Of a DNA stretch of 64,000 bases, positions 1 to 11,990 are shown one piece after another (within the stretch, counting starts at the first letter, position 1; each line of letters starts with the position of its first letter). Both the position numbers and the translations under genes were made by a program. Below the pieces are notes generated by a model, which was given only the letters and a program-made list of their open reading frames with translations, did not search any database and had not been told where the DNA came from. The stretch is taken from positions 12,997,846 through 13,061,845 of the forward strand of contig OZ023267.1 in the NCBI GenBank assembly GCA_964006375.1, written 5' to 3'. The DNA comes from Tillus elongatus (taxonomy: Eukaryota > Arthropoda > Insecta > Coleoptera > Cleridae).

Positions 1-1104
1 GAAAAAACCGACCATATGATTTCTGAATATCCTTCCTGCGAGGTCACTATTCTTGGCGACTTCAATGTCCATAATAAGGAATGGTTAGGATCTTCAAAAA
101 CTGATCCACAAGGGAGAGCAGCGGAGGCTTTCTCAATCAGCAATTCTTTAGCCAATATGGTTCAGCAACCTACTCACTTTCCTCACATCCCAACACACAG
201 CTCAAATCCCTTGGATCTCCTTCTTACTACAAAACCTGAATGCTATAAGACATCAGTTACTGCTTCCTGTACAATGCAACCCGAGGTCACACAGTTATCA
301 CACCCACGTATCGTTTGGCACTACAACTCCACAAACTGGGACGAAATGCGGGATTACTTTTTCTCATTTCCATGGGCGTCTGTCTGCTTCTCTCATCCTG
401 ATCCCCCTGATATCTCACAAAACGTCACCAAAATAATCCAAGCTGGTCTGGAATTATTTATTCCACGTACACAGAAAACCTCTTCAGCTACTCGAAAGCC
501 CTGGTTTTCTAAACCATGTGACAAGGCCAGACTTGAAAAGGTCAAAGCTCACAAAACACTTCTACACAATCCCAGTCAAGAAAACTGTCAACACTCAAAA
601 GCACTGGTTCTCTAAATCCTGTGACAAGACCAGGCTTGTATAGGTCAAAGCTCACAAAACACTTCTACACAATCTCAGTCAAGCATGTAACGATCCAAGA
701 AACCGGTGTGTCTGCATTCTTTATGAGGCAAAAAACTCGATTAATAACCACATCAAAAACAAAGTTCTCTCAAGCTCCAACGGCAGCAAACCCTTCTGGA
801 CTCTTGCTAAATCTATTGGGAATAATTTCTGCAAGAGCACGTTCCCACCTCTTGTTTCAGGGGATGAAATAGTTTCTACCGCCCTGGGCAAGGCTGAACT
901 TTTTGCCTCGTTGTTCGCCTGCAATTCTACTCTCAACCCACCTCCAAATGTTCAACCACCAATGTCGCACATAAAATGACGGATATCATTTTCAAAACTA
1001 AAAAGGTACTAAATATGCTCCCTTCTCTTAATACCAGGAAAGTCTCTGGCTTTGACGAGATCCCAGCAATTGTTCTCAAAAAATGTGCACCAGAACTTGC
1101 TTAA
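1..1104 (+). pseudogene. LINE family A copy 1: endonuclease and start of RT, truncated at both ends
   Basis: Conceptual translation gives the C-terminal part of an endonuclease/exonuclease/phosphatase domain (VTILGDFNVHNKEW, then NPLDLLLTT) followed by the linker that leads into a reverse transcriptase. It is about 90% similar by eye to the longer copy at 7560-10590. The frame is broken near 610, and about 90 bp around 500-590 is repeated at 603-690 (offset about 103 bp). The copy stops at 1104, before the RT catalytic motifs. It lies upstream of a POLR3C exon, so it is probably inside a POLR3C intron. Clade assignment (Jockey/CR1/L2-like) is tentative. Confidence 0.85.
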
Positions 1105-1120
1105 GTTAATATAAAATTGA

Positions 1121-1190
1121 GTTATTCAAATTTCAAGCATTTATTAAAAATTCACTTGCTGCGTCCCGAAATGTTTTATACTATTTATAT
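1121..1190. repeat. Fragment of dispersed repeat R (TGCTGCGTCC family)
   Basis: A stretch with TTCACTTGCTGCGTCC matches the arm of the inverted-repeat element at 54002-54541 and the copies at 18630-18990 and 54245-54370. It lies between LINE A1 and the POLR3C exon, close to the intron end. Confidence 0.5.
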
Positions 1191-1248
1191 ATTTAAATTG
1201 ATTATACAAAGTACATGTCAAGAAAGCTGATGTATTACCATTTTTCAG

Positions 1249-1760
1249 AAGAAGACACCAACAATATTATAGTGGAAGCTAGCATAGCTGGTGGAGGCTC
1301 ACTGGAAATTAGGCTGAAAGAAGCTTTTACACAGTTTGTATGGGAAACAGTGGAACAAGTGATTCTTGAAAAATTCGACATGAAAGCAGCTCGCATATTT
1401 AGACTTGTCAAATTGAAACCGAATATCCAGACACACGAAATACAAGAACAAGCCATGATTTTAGCCAAAGAAGCAAAGCAGCTTACCTATAAACTGGTAG
1501 AAGAGCATTTTTTGCAGGTGCAGGAGTTGAACAAAGCTCCTGCATCTGGTCCTAATAAATCTTTTCTTTATTTTTATGTAAAACTAGAACCGATTGCTCG
1601 TATGCTGCTTGATCTGTGTTACAAAACTCTGTTTAATATGATGACGAGGCGGAGCCACGAAAGAGATGTGAACAAACGTATAATTGATAAAAAACAAAGA
1701 GTTGATACAATAGCCATGGGAATGAGAGAGCAGGGTGCAGACGAAGAGCAACTAGCAGAT
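1249..1760 (+). CDS. POLR3C: RNA polymerase III subunit RPC3, penultimate exon
   Basis: This exon encodes about 170 residues of the RPC3/RPC62 subunit of RNA polymerase III, which with its partners forms the initiation subcomplex in the nucleus. Recognisable stretches are AARIFRLV, AKEAKQLTYKLVEEHFLQVQEL, ARMLLDLCYK and the terminal block with NKRIIDKKQRVDTI and MREQGADEEQLAD, all typical of the C-terminal winged-helix region. The exon probably starts after TTTTTCAG at 1241-1248 and ends at GAT before GTAAGT at 1761. The reading frame joins the exon at 6868 in phase 0. Earlier exons lie left of the window. The in-frame ATG at 1215 is intronic. Family identity rests on recognition of these blocks. 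Confidence 0.9.
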
Positions 1761-2021
1761 GTAAGTATTTTATTAGAGTTGTATTCATTTATAGTCATAT
1801 GCGTGTTCTTTCTCATAATTAGTATAATTTTGGTGCATTCACATGCTCTGCCCGCTAAGCCACCGAGGCAGCAAATATTTATATTAAAATGTAATAGTAT
1901 AATCAATGATAATAACAATAATAACTTGACTTAGCTTGGAGCTATCTTCTTTTTTTACAACAATATACATACATTTGTTTCAAACTGTTTTGGCTTTTGG
2001 GGCTTGTTCCAAAAAAATTTT

Positions 2022-3632
2022 GTCCGTCCCGATCCTCTTTTGCATGAGTCGGTAAATATGACTGTGCTGATATTATTGATCGTATCTGTAGTTTGAAAGA
2101 TAAACTTACTTACGGTCCAGATGGAATCCCCTCCCATCTGTTAAAATCTTGTGCCTTCACCTTGGCAATTCCACTGAGGATTCTCTTTAACAGGTCTTTG
2201 TTGTCTGGCAAGTTTCCACATGTTTGGAAACATTCTTATTTGATGCCCGTTCATAAGCAGGGGCCAAAGCATTTGGTTACTAATTATAGAGCTGTTTGTA
2301 TTCAGTCAGAGATACCTTCTAGACTTTTTTGTCTCTAGACATATAACTTGGGAATGCAGACATGTTTTCGTCACACAGCAGCATGGTTTTCTTAAAGGAA
2401 GATCTACAACAACCAACCTTCTTCTGTACCAGCATATATTGGTCTCAGCTTTGGAGGATAGGTTACATGTTGATTCGGTGTATACAGATTTCTCCAAAGT
2501 GTTTGATAAGGTTAATCACGCCTTATTATTGTCAAAACTTGCATTGTTGGGTTTTAATGCCAATTTGTTGTCTTGGATGCGCAGCTTCCTTACAGGTAGG
2601 TCCCAGAGTGTAGAGATCAGAAACTTCATTTCTGATAGTATTACTGTTTCTTCAGGAGTTCCTCAGGGTTCACATTGTGGACCAGTCCTCTTTAATATTT
2701 TTATCAATGATGTCATACATTCACTTAAGCATAGTCAGAGTTTGATGTTTGCTGATGATATCAAAATTTTCAAGATTGTTCGTTCCAGGCAGGACGCTTT
2801 ACTTTTACAGGAAGACTTAAATCGTTTTGCTCAGTGGTGTGGTGACAATCTTCTGACTCTGAATGTTGATAAGTGTTTCTGCATTACATTCACTAGAGCT
2901 CAGTTGCCCATTGACTTTGTGTACTTCATAGGCTCTAACGCTTTACAGAGGAAGGAAATGATTAAAGACTTGGGCATTGTATTGGATAGCGAATTATTCA
3001 TAGATCAACTCTGGATTTTTCATGCAATAGCTTGAGAAGACTGTATTGTGGTCTGGTTCGCTCTTTGTTGGAATGCTCTTCTGTAGTCTGGAGTCCGAAT
3101 TACAATATTTATATCAATCAGATTGAGGCCATACAAAATAAATTCTTAAGAATTTGTGCTTACAGAATGGACTTGCAGAGAAATGATCTTAACTTTTCTT
3201 ATTTGCGGAATCGGCTGCACTTGCAGTCACTCAGTGGTAGAAGGATTGTCAGTGATGTTTGTTTTCTGCATAAATTATTAGTGAATAAAATTGATAGTCC
3301 TTCTTTGCTTGAGTTAGTCTCTCTAAGGATTCCGGACCGCACGAGACAAGGGAGGTTTTCGTGGTTCCCTTCCATCGAACCAATTATGGCCTTTTCAGTC
3401 CAATGTCGAGAGTAGTGAGAGCTTCAAATGAGTATTTGGAGCTCTTGGATATGTTTAATGATTCTGACCGTTCAATTAGAGGCATTTTGAGAGGTGTTAT
3501 TGATTGAATTGTCATACTGTTATGTTTTACCTTTCCGTTATGTTGTCATATTGAGATAGATTATTTAAGACTAATGTAGTTTTAGATGTTCTTATTATTA
3601 TTGTAAATGGTTGATCCGTTGAATAAAAAATA
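2022..3632 (+). pseudogene. LINE family B copy 1 (5'-truncated, frameshifted RT)
   Basis: The translation shows reverse transcriptase blocks: LTYGPDGIPSHLLKSC, a VYTDFSKVFDKVNH palm motif, SGVPQGSHCGPVLF, and MFADDIKIF, which holds the catalytic FADD. A C-terminal thumb-like region follows (YCGLVRSLLECSSVVWSP). Compared with copy B2, the stretch between about 2990 and 3010 lacks roughly 80 bp, and there are further frameshifts near 2330 and 3310. The 3' end is A-rich (TTGAATAAAAAATAAAA). It sits in sense orientation in the POLR3C intron. Confidence 0.85.
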
Positions 3633-3927
3633 AAAAAATCACTAATTTAATTAAATGTTCTTTATTCGACATAACGCAAAGTTCTACTTTATGATTAAAT
3701 ATTAAACATTTCATCAGAATCATATCTTCGACAGGCAACCAATCTAAATCTTTTTTAGAATATCTTCAATTCTTGAATATTTATCCCTTCACAATTTAAA
3801 TCTCGTGCCTCTGTTTTTATATCATACTGATTTCTTTTTCCACTTATTAGTACTTAGCAAAAATGTGAAAACAACTATAAATTTACTCTATGATGGTTTT
3901 AAATATCAGTTAAAAGACTTATTTTTA

Positions 3928-4155
3928 TTAATTGTACAGAGTATGTACTATACATAATTTTATGTTAATGTCTATGCTTATATTTGAAATCTCTCGTTTG
4001 TTTACTGGTAAATAAATTAGATTCCCAGGTTCGATGTCGATTGCATAACCAGGATCAACCATCAGTGCAAACTCATAAAACGTATGTGAAGGTTTTCCAT
4101 TATAGTAAGAACCAGACACAATATTAGTTTCTATACGAATCTGTTTAACATCCAC
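3928..4155 (-). pseudogene. Unassigned 75-aa ORF fragment
   Basis: A minus-strand open frame includes IETNIVSGSYYNGKPSHTFYEF and, later, GNLIYLPVNKREISNISIDI. The alternating hydrophobic C-terminal strand pattern resembles a protein often seen in multiple copies in arthropod genomes, but I cannot name the family. It may be a transposon or integrated-element passenger. There is no start or splice context to suggest a gene. Confidence 0.3.
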
Positions 4156-4194
4156 TATTTCAACAGGTAAATCAGATTCATGGAAGACACATAT

Positions 4195-4330
4195 ATCGCA
4201 AAGCCGTCGGTTCCGTGTTCCATGTGAAGTTGTACGTGTTAAATATTCTTACTCTCCTTACAGAAAATAAATGGTTTCACAAAATTTCTATGATGGTAGG
4301 TACGGTGAAACTGATTTTTAGTGCGAGGGA
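4195..4330 (+). repeat. Degenerate partial copy of the SINE body
   Basis: The segment with AAAGCCGTCGGTTCCGTG, then CTCTCCTTACAGAAA, then GTGAAACTG follows the body of the SINE at 4419-4760 in the same order and orientation, but it is more diverged and lacks the tRNA-like head. Confidence 0.5.
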
Positions 4331-4418
4331 TTGTTATTTTTACTTTTATAATCAGGGAAATGGGTAGACCAAATTTAAAAAATGAAAATATTCATGCATG
4401 CATACATATAAATATATA

Positions 4419-4760
4419 GAGCCTCGGTGGTTAGGGGTAAGAATATGTGCCTCTGAACCGAAGGGTACTGGGTTCGATCCCAGGGTTCTCCTTTCACTTT
4501 TTCAGTACAAACTGTAACATTAACAACAACCCAGGTTCTGGCATTGGATTTGAGCACTTTACGCACTTCGGAGGGGGCGTAAAGCCGTCGGTCCCGTGGC
4601 CATGCGATGTTAGGCACGTTAAAGATTTCTACCCTCCTTACAGAAAGGCGGGTGTTCGGCAAAATTGCCAGGATAGTGGGGTGAAACTGCTGCCTGGCGT
4701 TGGTGATTGGCCATAGTCGCGGAAATAGGCCGACGTTAAAAAACAACACACACACACACA
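4419..4760 (+). mobile_element. tRNA-derived SINE with (CA)n tail
   Basis: The 5' head has a Pol III A-box-like TGGTTAGGGGT near 4428 and a B box GGTTCGATCCC at 4471-4481, spaced as in a tRNA. The non-tRNA body carries AAAGCCGTCGGTCCCGTGG and CTCCTTACAGAAAGGCGGG, and the tail is (CA)n. Imperfect direct repeats, TGAAAATATTCAT at about 4383 and TGAATATATTCAT at about 4761, may be the target duplication. It cannot be a functional tRNA because the acceptor stem does not close. Confidence 0.7.
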
Positions 4761-5089
4761 TGAATATATTCATTCTAACCGTCAAAACGTCTAGGTGTGA
4801 CATAACCACATATGGCTTGAATAAAAGAGGCTCTTCTTCCGGACACAATTTATTTACTATACACGTTTCGACTGTTATAACAGCCACACCCTCAAGGGTA
4901 AAAACCAATTTAAAAAGAACATAACTAAACGAAACCTTATACAAGTTGAAGTTTCATTTAGTGTCCTCATTAATTCCAAACAATTTACTATATTAGAAAT
5001 TATCTTTTTAATTTGTAGTTTCTATATTATACAATTAAGTGATAATATTATAAAATAATATTTAAATTAAGAATTTAATTAACATCTCT

Positions 5090-5240
5090 CTAAAAGTTCT
5101 ATTTTTCAAAGCTTTGTTTTTGATGACTTTTGCATAAAATCTGATAATTTATATAAAGTCGCAATCTCCTTAAAAAGCGATTTTTTTTTAACGAAAATTC
5201 GCTAAAAATTAAATATAGACGTTAAGTCTGCATACACCAA
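5090..5240. repeat. Dispersed repeat R fragment
   Basis: The AT-rich stretch ending in GCGATTTTTTTTTAACGAAAATTCGCTAAAAATT resembles the inner part of repeat R seen at 18630-18990. It has no coding potential. Confidence 0.4.
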
Positions 5241-5299
5241 TTAATTATGATGCCGAGTTTCACTTCATTCCAAGTAGATTTGAAAAGATCAGACGACGG

Positions 5300-5455
5300 A
5301 CGTGCAGTTAACAGTAAAAGATTCACTACAGTACCCACTACTCACAAAGGATTCATTCTCTATGATTCGGATTCAGTACCCAGTACCCACAAAAGGATTC
5401 GATCTTTAAAAGGATTCAAGACCCAATGATTCGATCCTCAAAAGGATTCAATATT
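5300..5455. repeat. Degenerate short tandem repeat (AAAAGGATTCxx)
   Basis: Irregular copies of a motif around AAAGGATTC and ATGATTCG alternate with AGTACCCA blocks. It looks like a decayed minisatellite inside the POLR3C intron. From 5456 to 6867 I see no genes or repeats I can name. Confidence 0.5.
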
Positions 5456-6867
5456 TCCCATCACTAGACATAACCTCAAACAACGACGGAGGTTGGCGCT
5501 GTTTTTGACAAACCTTCCCATATGGACACGCTAGCCGTTGAAGGGTTATTACTCCTTGTACAGTAGATTGTAAATTTTAATAATACAAAAAAATTATTCA
5601 TTTTGAAAATGTAGTTTATTGTATTACAATTTTTATGTAGGTATATAAATTTCAATGGTCCGAAATATTGTTATTCGAATGCCAACAATTAAGTTAAAAA
5701 AAAGTCTTATATTCTACTTTAATATTACACTTTCATAAATGGATAGAATTAATGGACAGCGAACCAGGCGCCAAAAGGCAAATAATGTTTATTTTTCATA
5801 TACCATTAGTTTATTGTGCCATCTATCACATGTATTATGAACTTTCTGATGCAACTAATTTCTGCCTTCTGGTGGCCAACATAAGAAGTTCTAAACCATT
5901 TATTGTAGTATTCTGATAGTGTATAAAGAACCACCTGCTCGTGAGTGTTTTCACATTGTTTTCTGTATAAAACCTGATTTCGTATTGAAACAAAGAGCAA
6001 AAGAAGTAAATTAATTGTGGAAATGGCCCAGAAACAATCTAAGCTACTTTTGGAGAAGCTGAGTTACATGTTTATGCTTCAATAAAGAAAAAAATAATTG
6101 TTGTGGTTCTGTTTACACAAATGACACTTTAAGAAACCATGTCACTTGATTCCAAGTTTTGTCGCTTGGATCTTTATCACTTAACAATAATCTTCCTTTG
6201 AACAAAAAACAATGTGTTCAGAATGATGTGGTTTCTTGTAAAATAGTTGATTTCGATTATTTTTAAAATGTCTTTCAAAAATATTTGTTCAGTGTTCACT
6301 GAATTCTGAGTAGGTTTTATTACTATCACTTATTCAAATTAAGTATATAATGTAATTGGGAACCAGATGGTTGGTACTGGTTTGAATAACACAATATTGA
6401 AATAAATGTCATTTTGCGGAAACCAAACACCGCAAAATGTCATAAAAACATATTTCCAAAGATGAAAAGAGAAATTTCAAATAGCGTATGTGATTATTAT
6501 GTCTCGAAGTACACTGAGCAGTTTTCAACCATCTGGTAGGAAAATCATAGTTCATACAGTTAAAATAGCTTCATACCTCGATTTCTCATATTCATAAATT
6601 CGCGAGTGGTTCTTTGTCCGTTAACACCATCCAATTATTAGTCCTTGTCGTTACAAAGCATAATCTTACAGCTTTCTGGCAATTTTTTATTGTGAAGGTT
6701 TGTAAATATAAGGAATGAGTACATTTTAAAGGCGATTGTTTATATTATTCATACATATTTGCATTATTTTTTTATGTTTATTTGATTATATATATATTTA
6801 TTATTGTTACAATAACGAAAAATTGATTTTTCTTTTTTCAAAGTTAATGAAACAAACTTATTTACAG

Positions 6868-7002
6868 ATTGAAGAGATGATAACTCCACCGGAGAGGGAA
6901 ATTTTGGAAAAGGTAGATAGAACAATGAAAAAACTGAATGCTATAGAATTAGAAATAGATGATAATATATTTTTGTTACAAATGTATTTAAAATATCAAT
7001 AA
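6868..7002 (+). CDS. POLR3C: RNA polymerase III subunit RPC3, last exon
   Basis: The exon starts after TTTACAG and encodes the RPC3 C terminus: IEEMITPPEREILEKV, then ELEIDDNIFLLQMYL, ending at a TAA at 7000-7002. In known RPC3 proteins the preceding exon ends in a GAEEAQLQE-like stretch and continues into IEEMITAPER, which matches this junction. The frame across the 5.1-kb intron is phase 0. The open frame upstream to 6736 is intronic. Confidence 0.92.
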   Translation: MEEMITPPEREILEKVDRTMKKLNAIELEIDDNIFLLQMYLKYQ

Positions 7003-7003
7003 A
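6998..7003 (+). promoter_or_regulatory. POLR3C: Polyadenylation signal overlapping the POLR3C stop codon
   Basis: AATAAA at 6998-7003 includes the TAA stop at 7000-7002. A TTTTTTTTGTCTG stretch at about 7028-7040 could be the downstream U/GU element. If used, the 3' UTR would be only about 15-25 nt. Confidence 0.55.
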
Positions 7004-7080
7004 AGAGATACAAATGTTTTTAGTATCTTTTTTTTGTCTGTTAAGTCGAGCAAATTGAAATCAAACATATAAAGGGCTCA

Positions 7081-7296
7081 ATAAGTGAAGATTGGAACCT
7101 ATGATGAGATGAGGACTCATAAGTACAATTTGGAGAATCCAATTCATCACAATACAGTTTTTAGACCTGATGATCGTTTCACTAACAATGTTAGCGTTAG
7201 TTTATTCATTCATCTGATGACGCTAATTTTGTTAGCGAAACGATCATCAGGTCTGAAAACTGTATTGTGACTTATTGAGTTCTCCAAATTGTACTT
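7081..7296. mobile_element. Foldback element H1 (216 bp) with hammerhead-like core
   Basis: Arms of about 75 bp are inverted repeats (GTACAATTTGGAGAA to the left, TTCTCCAAATTGTAC to the right). The element is flanked by a 14-bp direct repeat, ATATAAAGGGCTCA, at 7067-7080 and 7297-7310. The right arm holds CTGATGA at 7214-7220, a GCTAAT/GTTAGC hairpin and GAAAC at 7237. It has the same outer sequences as H2 and H3, in the opposite orientation. Confidence 0.75.
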
Positions 7297-7559
7297 ATAT
7301 AAAGGGCTCACCTTTTTCTTTCACCATCTGCTTAAAAGTTTTGTCATGTAAGTCACAGTGCACAGTTGGGAGTGTTGACTGAATATATAAATATTTGGAA
7401 TTTTATTCTACTTACAATGCTGTAAAAGCGAAACCAGTTAGTAAGAAGCTATTGTGAGGCCATAGGCAAAATCTTTACATCTGTATTTAGCATGGAATGG
7501 TTTCACCAAATTAAGGCGACATAATAAATATTTTCATACTATAGCTAAGAATTGTAGTG

Positions 7560-10500
7560 TAGGGTAGGTGGTAGTGGAATTTTCCTTTACGTGATAGTAA
7601 AGGATTTTTTTCACGCCCGAGGAGGTACCACCCCTTACATCAAGGGGCCGGTGAAGTCCCAACGGACGTTTCCGGTTCTGGTGTATGAGTCGGTTTCCCT
7701 TATAAGCAAAAATTATGATGGCTCCTCCTTGTACAAAAGATTACGGAGGTAAGATACACCTCCAGTAGGATCTCCGGGAGAGGGGTGTACAGGGAGCGCC
7801 AGCATCAAGATTTAACATATCCTTCTCGAATATATGTAGCCTAAATTCTAACCTGAACTCCGTCCACCATTCTCTCCAGGCTAATAGGCCCCAACTCCTC
7901 TTCCTCACTCAAAACTCAAATCAGTGTCAAAACAGCCACTAATCAGCTTAATTTCCCGGGGTATGAGCTCCTTACTTCTTTTAGATTGCATGGAGGCGTG
8001 TGTGCGTACGTCCGTAGCAATCTACCCTTCACCAAACTCCCCAATTTAGAAGCTGGAAGAAAAGACATACTATGGATAAAACTCTCTCTCAGGGCTGCAA
8101 CTAAATTCATCTGTTGCATTTACCAGTCACCTTCTGACAACAACTTTCTCCAGCTCTTTGACTGCCTTTCTGAAAAAACCGACCATCTGATTTCTGAATA
8201 TCCTTCCTCCGAGGTCACTATTCTTGGTGACTTCAATGTCCATAATAAGGAATAGCTAGGATCTTCAAAAACCGATCCACAAGGAAGAGCAGCGGAGGCC
8301 TTTTCAGTCAGCAATTCTTTAGCCAATATGGTTAAGCACCCTACTTACTTTCCTCACATCCCAACACACAGCTCAAATCCCTTGGATCTCTTTCTTACTA
8401 CACATCCTGACTGCTATAAGATATCAGTCACCGCCCCTCTGGGTCGCTCAAACCAGGGCATGGTCACTGCTTCCTGCGCAATGCAACCCGAGGTCACACA
8501 GTCATCACACCCACGTATCGTTTGGCACTACAACTCCACGAACTGGGACGAAATGCGAAATTACTTTTCCTCATTTCCATGGGCGTCTGTCTGCTTCTCT
8601 CATCCTGACCCCTCTGATATCTCACAAAACGCCACCGAAACTATCCAAGCTGACATGGAATTATTTATTCCACGTACACAGAAAACCTCTGCAGCCACTC
8701 AAAAGCCCTGGTTCTCTGAATCATGTGACAAGGCCAGACTTAAAAAGGTCAAAGCTCACGAAAAGCTTCTACACAATCCCAGTCAAGAAAGAAAACCCTT
8801 CTGGACTCTTGCTAAATCTATTGGATATAATTTCTGCAAGAGCACGTTCCCACCTCTTGTCTCAGGGGATGAAATTGTTTCTACTGCCCTGGGCAAGGCT
8901 GAACTTTTTGCCACGTTGTTCGCCGGCAATTCTTCTCTCAACCCACCTCCAAATGTTCAACCACCAACAGTCCCCAACGTCGCGCATAAAATGACTGATA
9001 TCATTTTCAAAACTAAAAAAGTACAAAATATGCTCTCTTCTCTTAATACCAGGAAAGCATCTGGCATTGACGAGATCCCAGCAATTGTTCTCAAAAAATG
9101 TGCACCAGAACTTGCTCCTGTCCTGACTCGTCTGTTTCAGACATCTTATAGAGGCATATTCCCTAGTAACTGGAAAACTGCTAGAGTACAGCCCGTCCTC
9201 AAGAAAGGGTCCAAAGCGCTTCCTAGCAACTACAGACCTATTTCTCTCCTTTCAGTCGTCTCTAAAGTGATGGCAAAGTATATAAATACCGAATTACTAA
9301 AATTTCTTGAAAAACACAGTCTAATCCACAACAGTCAGTATGGATTCCATCAGCGCAGATCAACTGCAGACCTCCTTTCCTTTGTCACCCATTCTTGGAA
9401 CAAGTCTATGGAACTACACGGTGAATCCCACTAGACATATCAGCATTCGACCAGGTCTGGCACGCAGTGCTGCTTAATAAACTACTGGCCTATGGCCTAC
9501 CACCAAAACTTTGTATGTGGACAGCAAATTTCCTCTCCAACCAGAGCATTTCTGTTGGCATAGATGGCCATTCCTCTAAACTGTATCCAATTAATGCAGG
9601 AGTTCCTCAAGGTTTAGCTTTAGCCCTTACTTTGTTTCTTCTCCACATCAATGACCTCCTCTCTAGCAGATCGAACCCAGTTCCCAGTTACGCGGACAAC
9701 AGCACCCTCCACTCAAATATACAATATTCTAAGCCTGTCTCTTTAGCCCAATTAGATGAGGATCGCACACTGATGGAGGGTTCTATCTCTGTGGATCTTC
9801 AAAAAATATTAGACTGGGGAAGTAGAAATCTTGTACAATTCAACCCCACCAAATCACAGTTTTGCTTTCTTTCTCATAAGAGATACACCAGCCCTAGACC
9901 CATCACAATAAACAACCAAGTTATTCAAATTAATGAGTCCTTTTCACTTGTTGGCATTTCTGTGGATTGAAATCTCAATTGGCACCAACATGTCACATCA
10001 ATTGCAGAAGCGGCTGCTAAGAGATTAGGTTTCCTCTTCTGGGCTCGAATATACTTTTCACCAGATAACCTCTATACCTTATATACTTCACAAATAAGAC
10101 CAAACCTCGAATACTGCTCCCACATCTGGGGTGCTGCTGCCGCTTCTACACTCGCTATCCTGGACTCCATTCAGAAGAGAGCTATATGTCCCATCGGTGA
10201 CCTTACCATCACCCAAAGGCTGCCATCCCTTGCCCACCAACGTGCCGTTGGTGACCGCTCTCTCTTTTATAGATATCTGCACGGGCACTGCTCAGAGGAG
10301 CTTTCTTCCATAGTTCCTCCACCTGCTGCCCCCAACAGATCTACCAGGGGAACAGAGCAAATGCACCCTTTTACTGTCCAGGTCACCAGACATAGAACGT
10401 CTTGTTATGCCCGCTCTTTTGTCCCGAGGACTTCCAGGTTGTAGAATTCCTTGCCGGCACATGTTTTTCCTTCTCCCCCGAACCTTCACGTCCAGAATTA

Positions 10501-10590
10501 ACAAGTTGCCTCTTTCCTCATTGTCGACACCCACGGTACGATAGTATTTAGGCTGTAAGCCCTCGTGGTGTGTTGTTGAAATAAAAAATT
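7560..10590 (+). pseudogene. LINE family A copy 2, near full length but broken
   Basis: This copy preserves the order of a single-protein LINE: GC-richer 5' UTR (7600-7830), endonuclease (about 7930-8400, with VTILGDFNVHNKE), RT (about 8990-9970, with GIDEIPAIVLKK, SNYRPISLLS, a degraded GVPQGLALALTLF and SYADN where YADD is expected), and a C-terminal domain. The 3' UTR ends TGTTGTTGAAATAAAAAA. Disruptions include a stop at 8253, a frameshift near 9432, a stop at 9968 and loss of the second catalytic Asp (ADN). It was once an autonomous element of about 3 kb and is now inactive. Confidence 0.85.
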
Positions 10591-11044
10591 GACTTACAAA
10601 AATTAAGACCAGTTTTGGTTCAAATTAGCTTTTAAGCTGTTGTTAAGTTTACTGATGAATGTAGAAGTTTTGTAGCTTTAACAAAAATTAACTGAAGATT
10701 ATACAACACTGAAAACATTTTTGGTAAATTAAAATTACGAAATTTTATTTTAACAGCGTGTTCCACCTTTTGATCGCGATTGATGGGGCGTGAAGTCATG
10801 TATCATGTCAGTTTTTAGCCAGAGAAGGGGGTTCTTACAAGTGCATTCATTAGTTTCATTAATTATTTTAATGTGGTGTAAAATTTTGCTAACATTTACA
10901 GGCTGTTTACGTTTTAAAAGCAAGAAATTAATTAAATAAATCACTCGAAATGCGTCCAGACAGAGTCTTTTGTAAAACAGGACACCATATTACCATATTA
11001 TTGTAACGTTCTACGGGGTACTGGATTTGTTAACTAGTTAGCAT
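10591..11044. other. Intergenic, nothing recognised
   Basis: AT-rich sequence between LINE A2 and the palindrome. No ORF, RNA or repeat signature could be supported. Confidence 0.5.
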
Positions 11045-11886
11045 CATGATATAATGACTCATGATACAAATAACGAGAGATATGATATTCCGACTGCCTA
11101 TTTTTAGACCTGTCACGCGCATGGTGTCAAGTGGTGAGTCCAATGCAAAAATAATATGCTGTCGTACAGTGAGGTTTGACGTTTCATCACAACCTCTTAA
11201 CAAATTACGTATTTTACTAATATTTAAGTGCATACAGTTGGAAGTAATAAAAATAAAAAAGGTTAAAATTAGTGCTGTGATCTATATTATTTGAAAAAGA
11301 CAATATAGGCGTAACTTCAACCGCATTAAACTGACGTATAGAAACTTTTTGATTGCGAATGACTTTGTTTTAAGTGTGTAGTTGGACATCTATAACGTTA
11401 CTCACCGCGTGACGTCAGAGGAGGGGGCGGGGCATATGCGCAATATCATATCTCTTCTAAGTCATTATATCATGTAATGACTTAGAAGAGATATGATATT
11501 GCGCATATGCCCCGCCCCCCTCCTCTGACGTCACGCGGTGAGTAACGTTATAGAAGTCCAACTACACACTTAAAACAAAGTCATTCTCAATCAAAAAGTT
11601 TCTATACGTCAGTTTAATGCGGTTGAAGTTACGCCTATATTGTCTTTTTCAAATAATATAGATCACAGCACTAAATTTAACCTTTTTTATTTTTATTACT
11701 TCCAACTGTATGCACTTAAATATTAGTAAAATACGTAATTTGTTAAGAGGTTGTGATGAAACGTCAAACCTCACTGTACGACAGCATATTATTGTTGCAT
11801 TGGACTCACCACTTGACACCATGCGCGTGACAGGTCTAAAAATAGGCAGTCGGAATATCATATCTCTCGTTATTTGTATCATGAGT
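11045..11886. repeat. Near-perfect palindrome, 842 bp (inverted dimer of a MITE-like unit)
   Basis: The left arm from 11060 to about 11467 is matched in reverse complement by about 11475-11886 with only a few differences. The left unit alone (11045-11474) is bounded by inverted CATGATATAATGACT and AGTCATTATATCATG, suggesting one TIR element joined head to head to an inverted copy. GTTAGCAT occurs at both outer flanks (about 11037 and 11885) and may be an 8-bp target duplication. Mirror-image ORFs inside it are a by-product of the palindrome. Confidence 0.85.
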
Positions 11887-11990
11887 TAGCATAACACAGC
11901 TTTTCAATTTTCAAACTACTAAATACTATATAATAACAATACGGGACACTCCTATGCTTTAGCATTGGTGATATTTGTGACAAGTACACT

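Larger units (their letters stand above)
1761..6867 (+). other. POLR3C: Last intron of POLR3C (5.1 kb, repeat-filled)
   Basis: The intron runs from GTAAGT at 1761 to TTTACAG at 6861-6867. It contains LINE B1, a tRNA-derived SINE, a partial SINE-like copy, a repeat R fragment and a degenerate tandem repeat. Nothing was recognised in 5460-6860. Confidence 0.85.

Noticed and set aside
4421..4495. Possible tRNA gene
   Set aside because: A and B boxes are present, but the acceptor and anticodon arms do not close, and a SINE body with a (CA)n tail follows.
11061..11882. Mirror-image 77-aa ORFs on both strands
   Set aside because: They are two copies of the same frame created by the palindrome, with no family resemblance.
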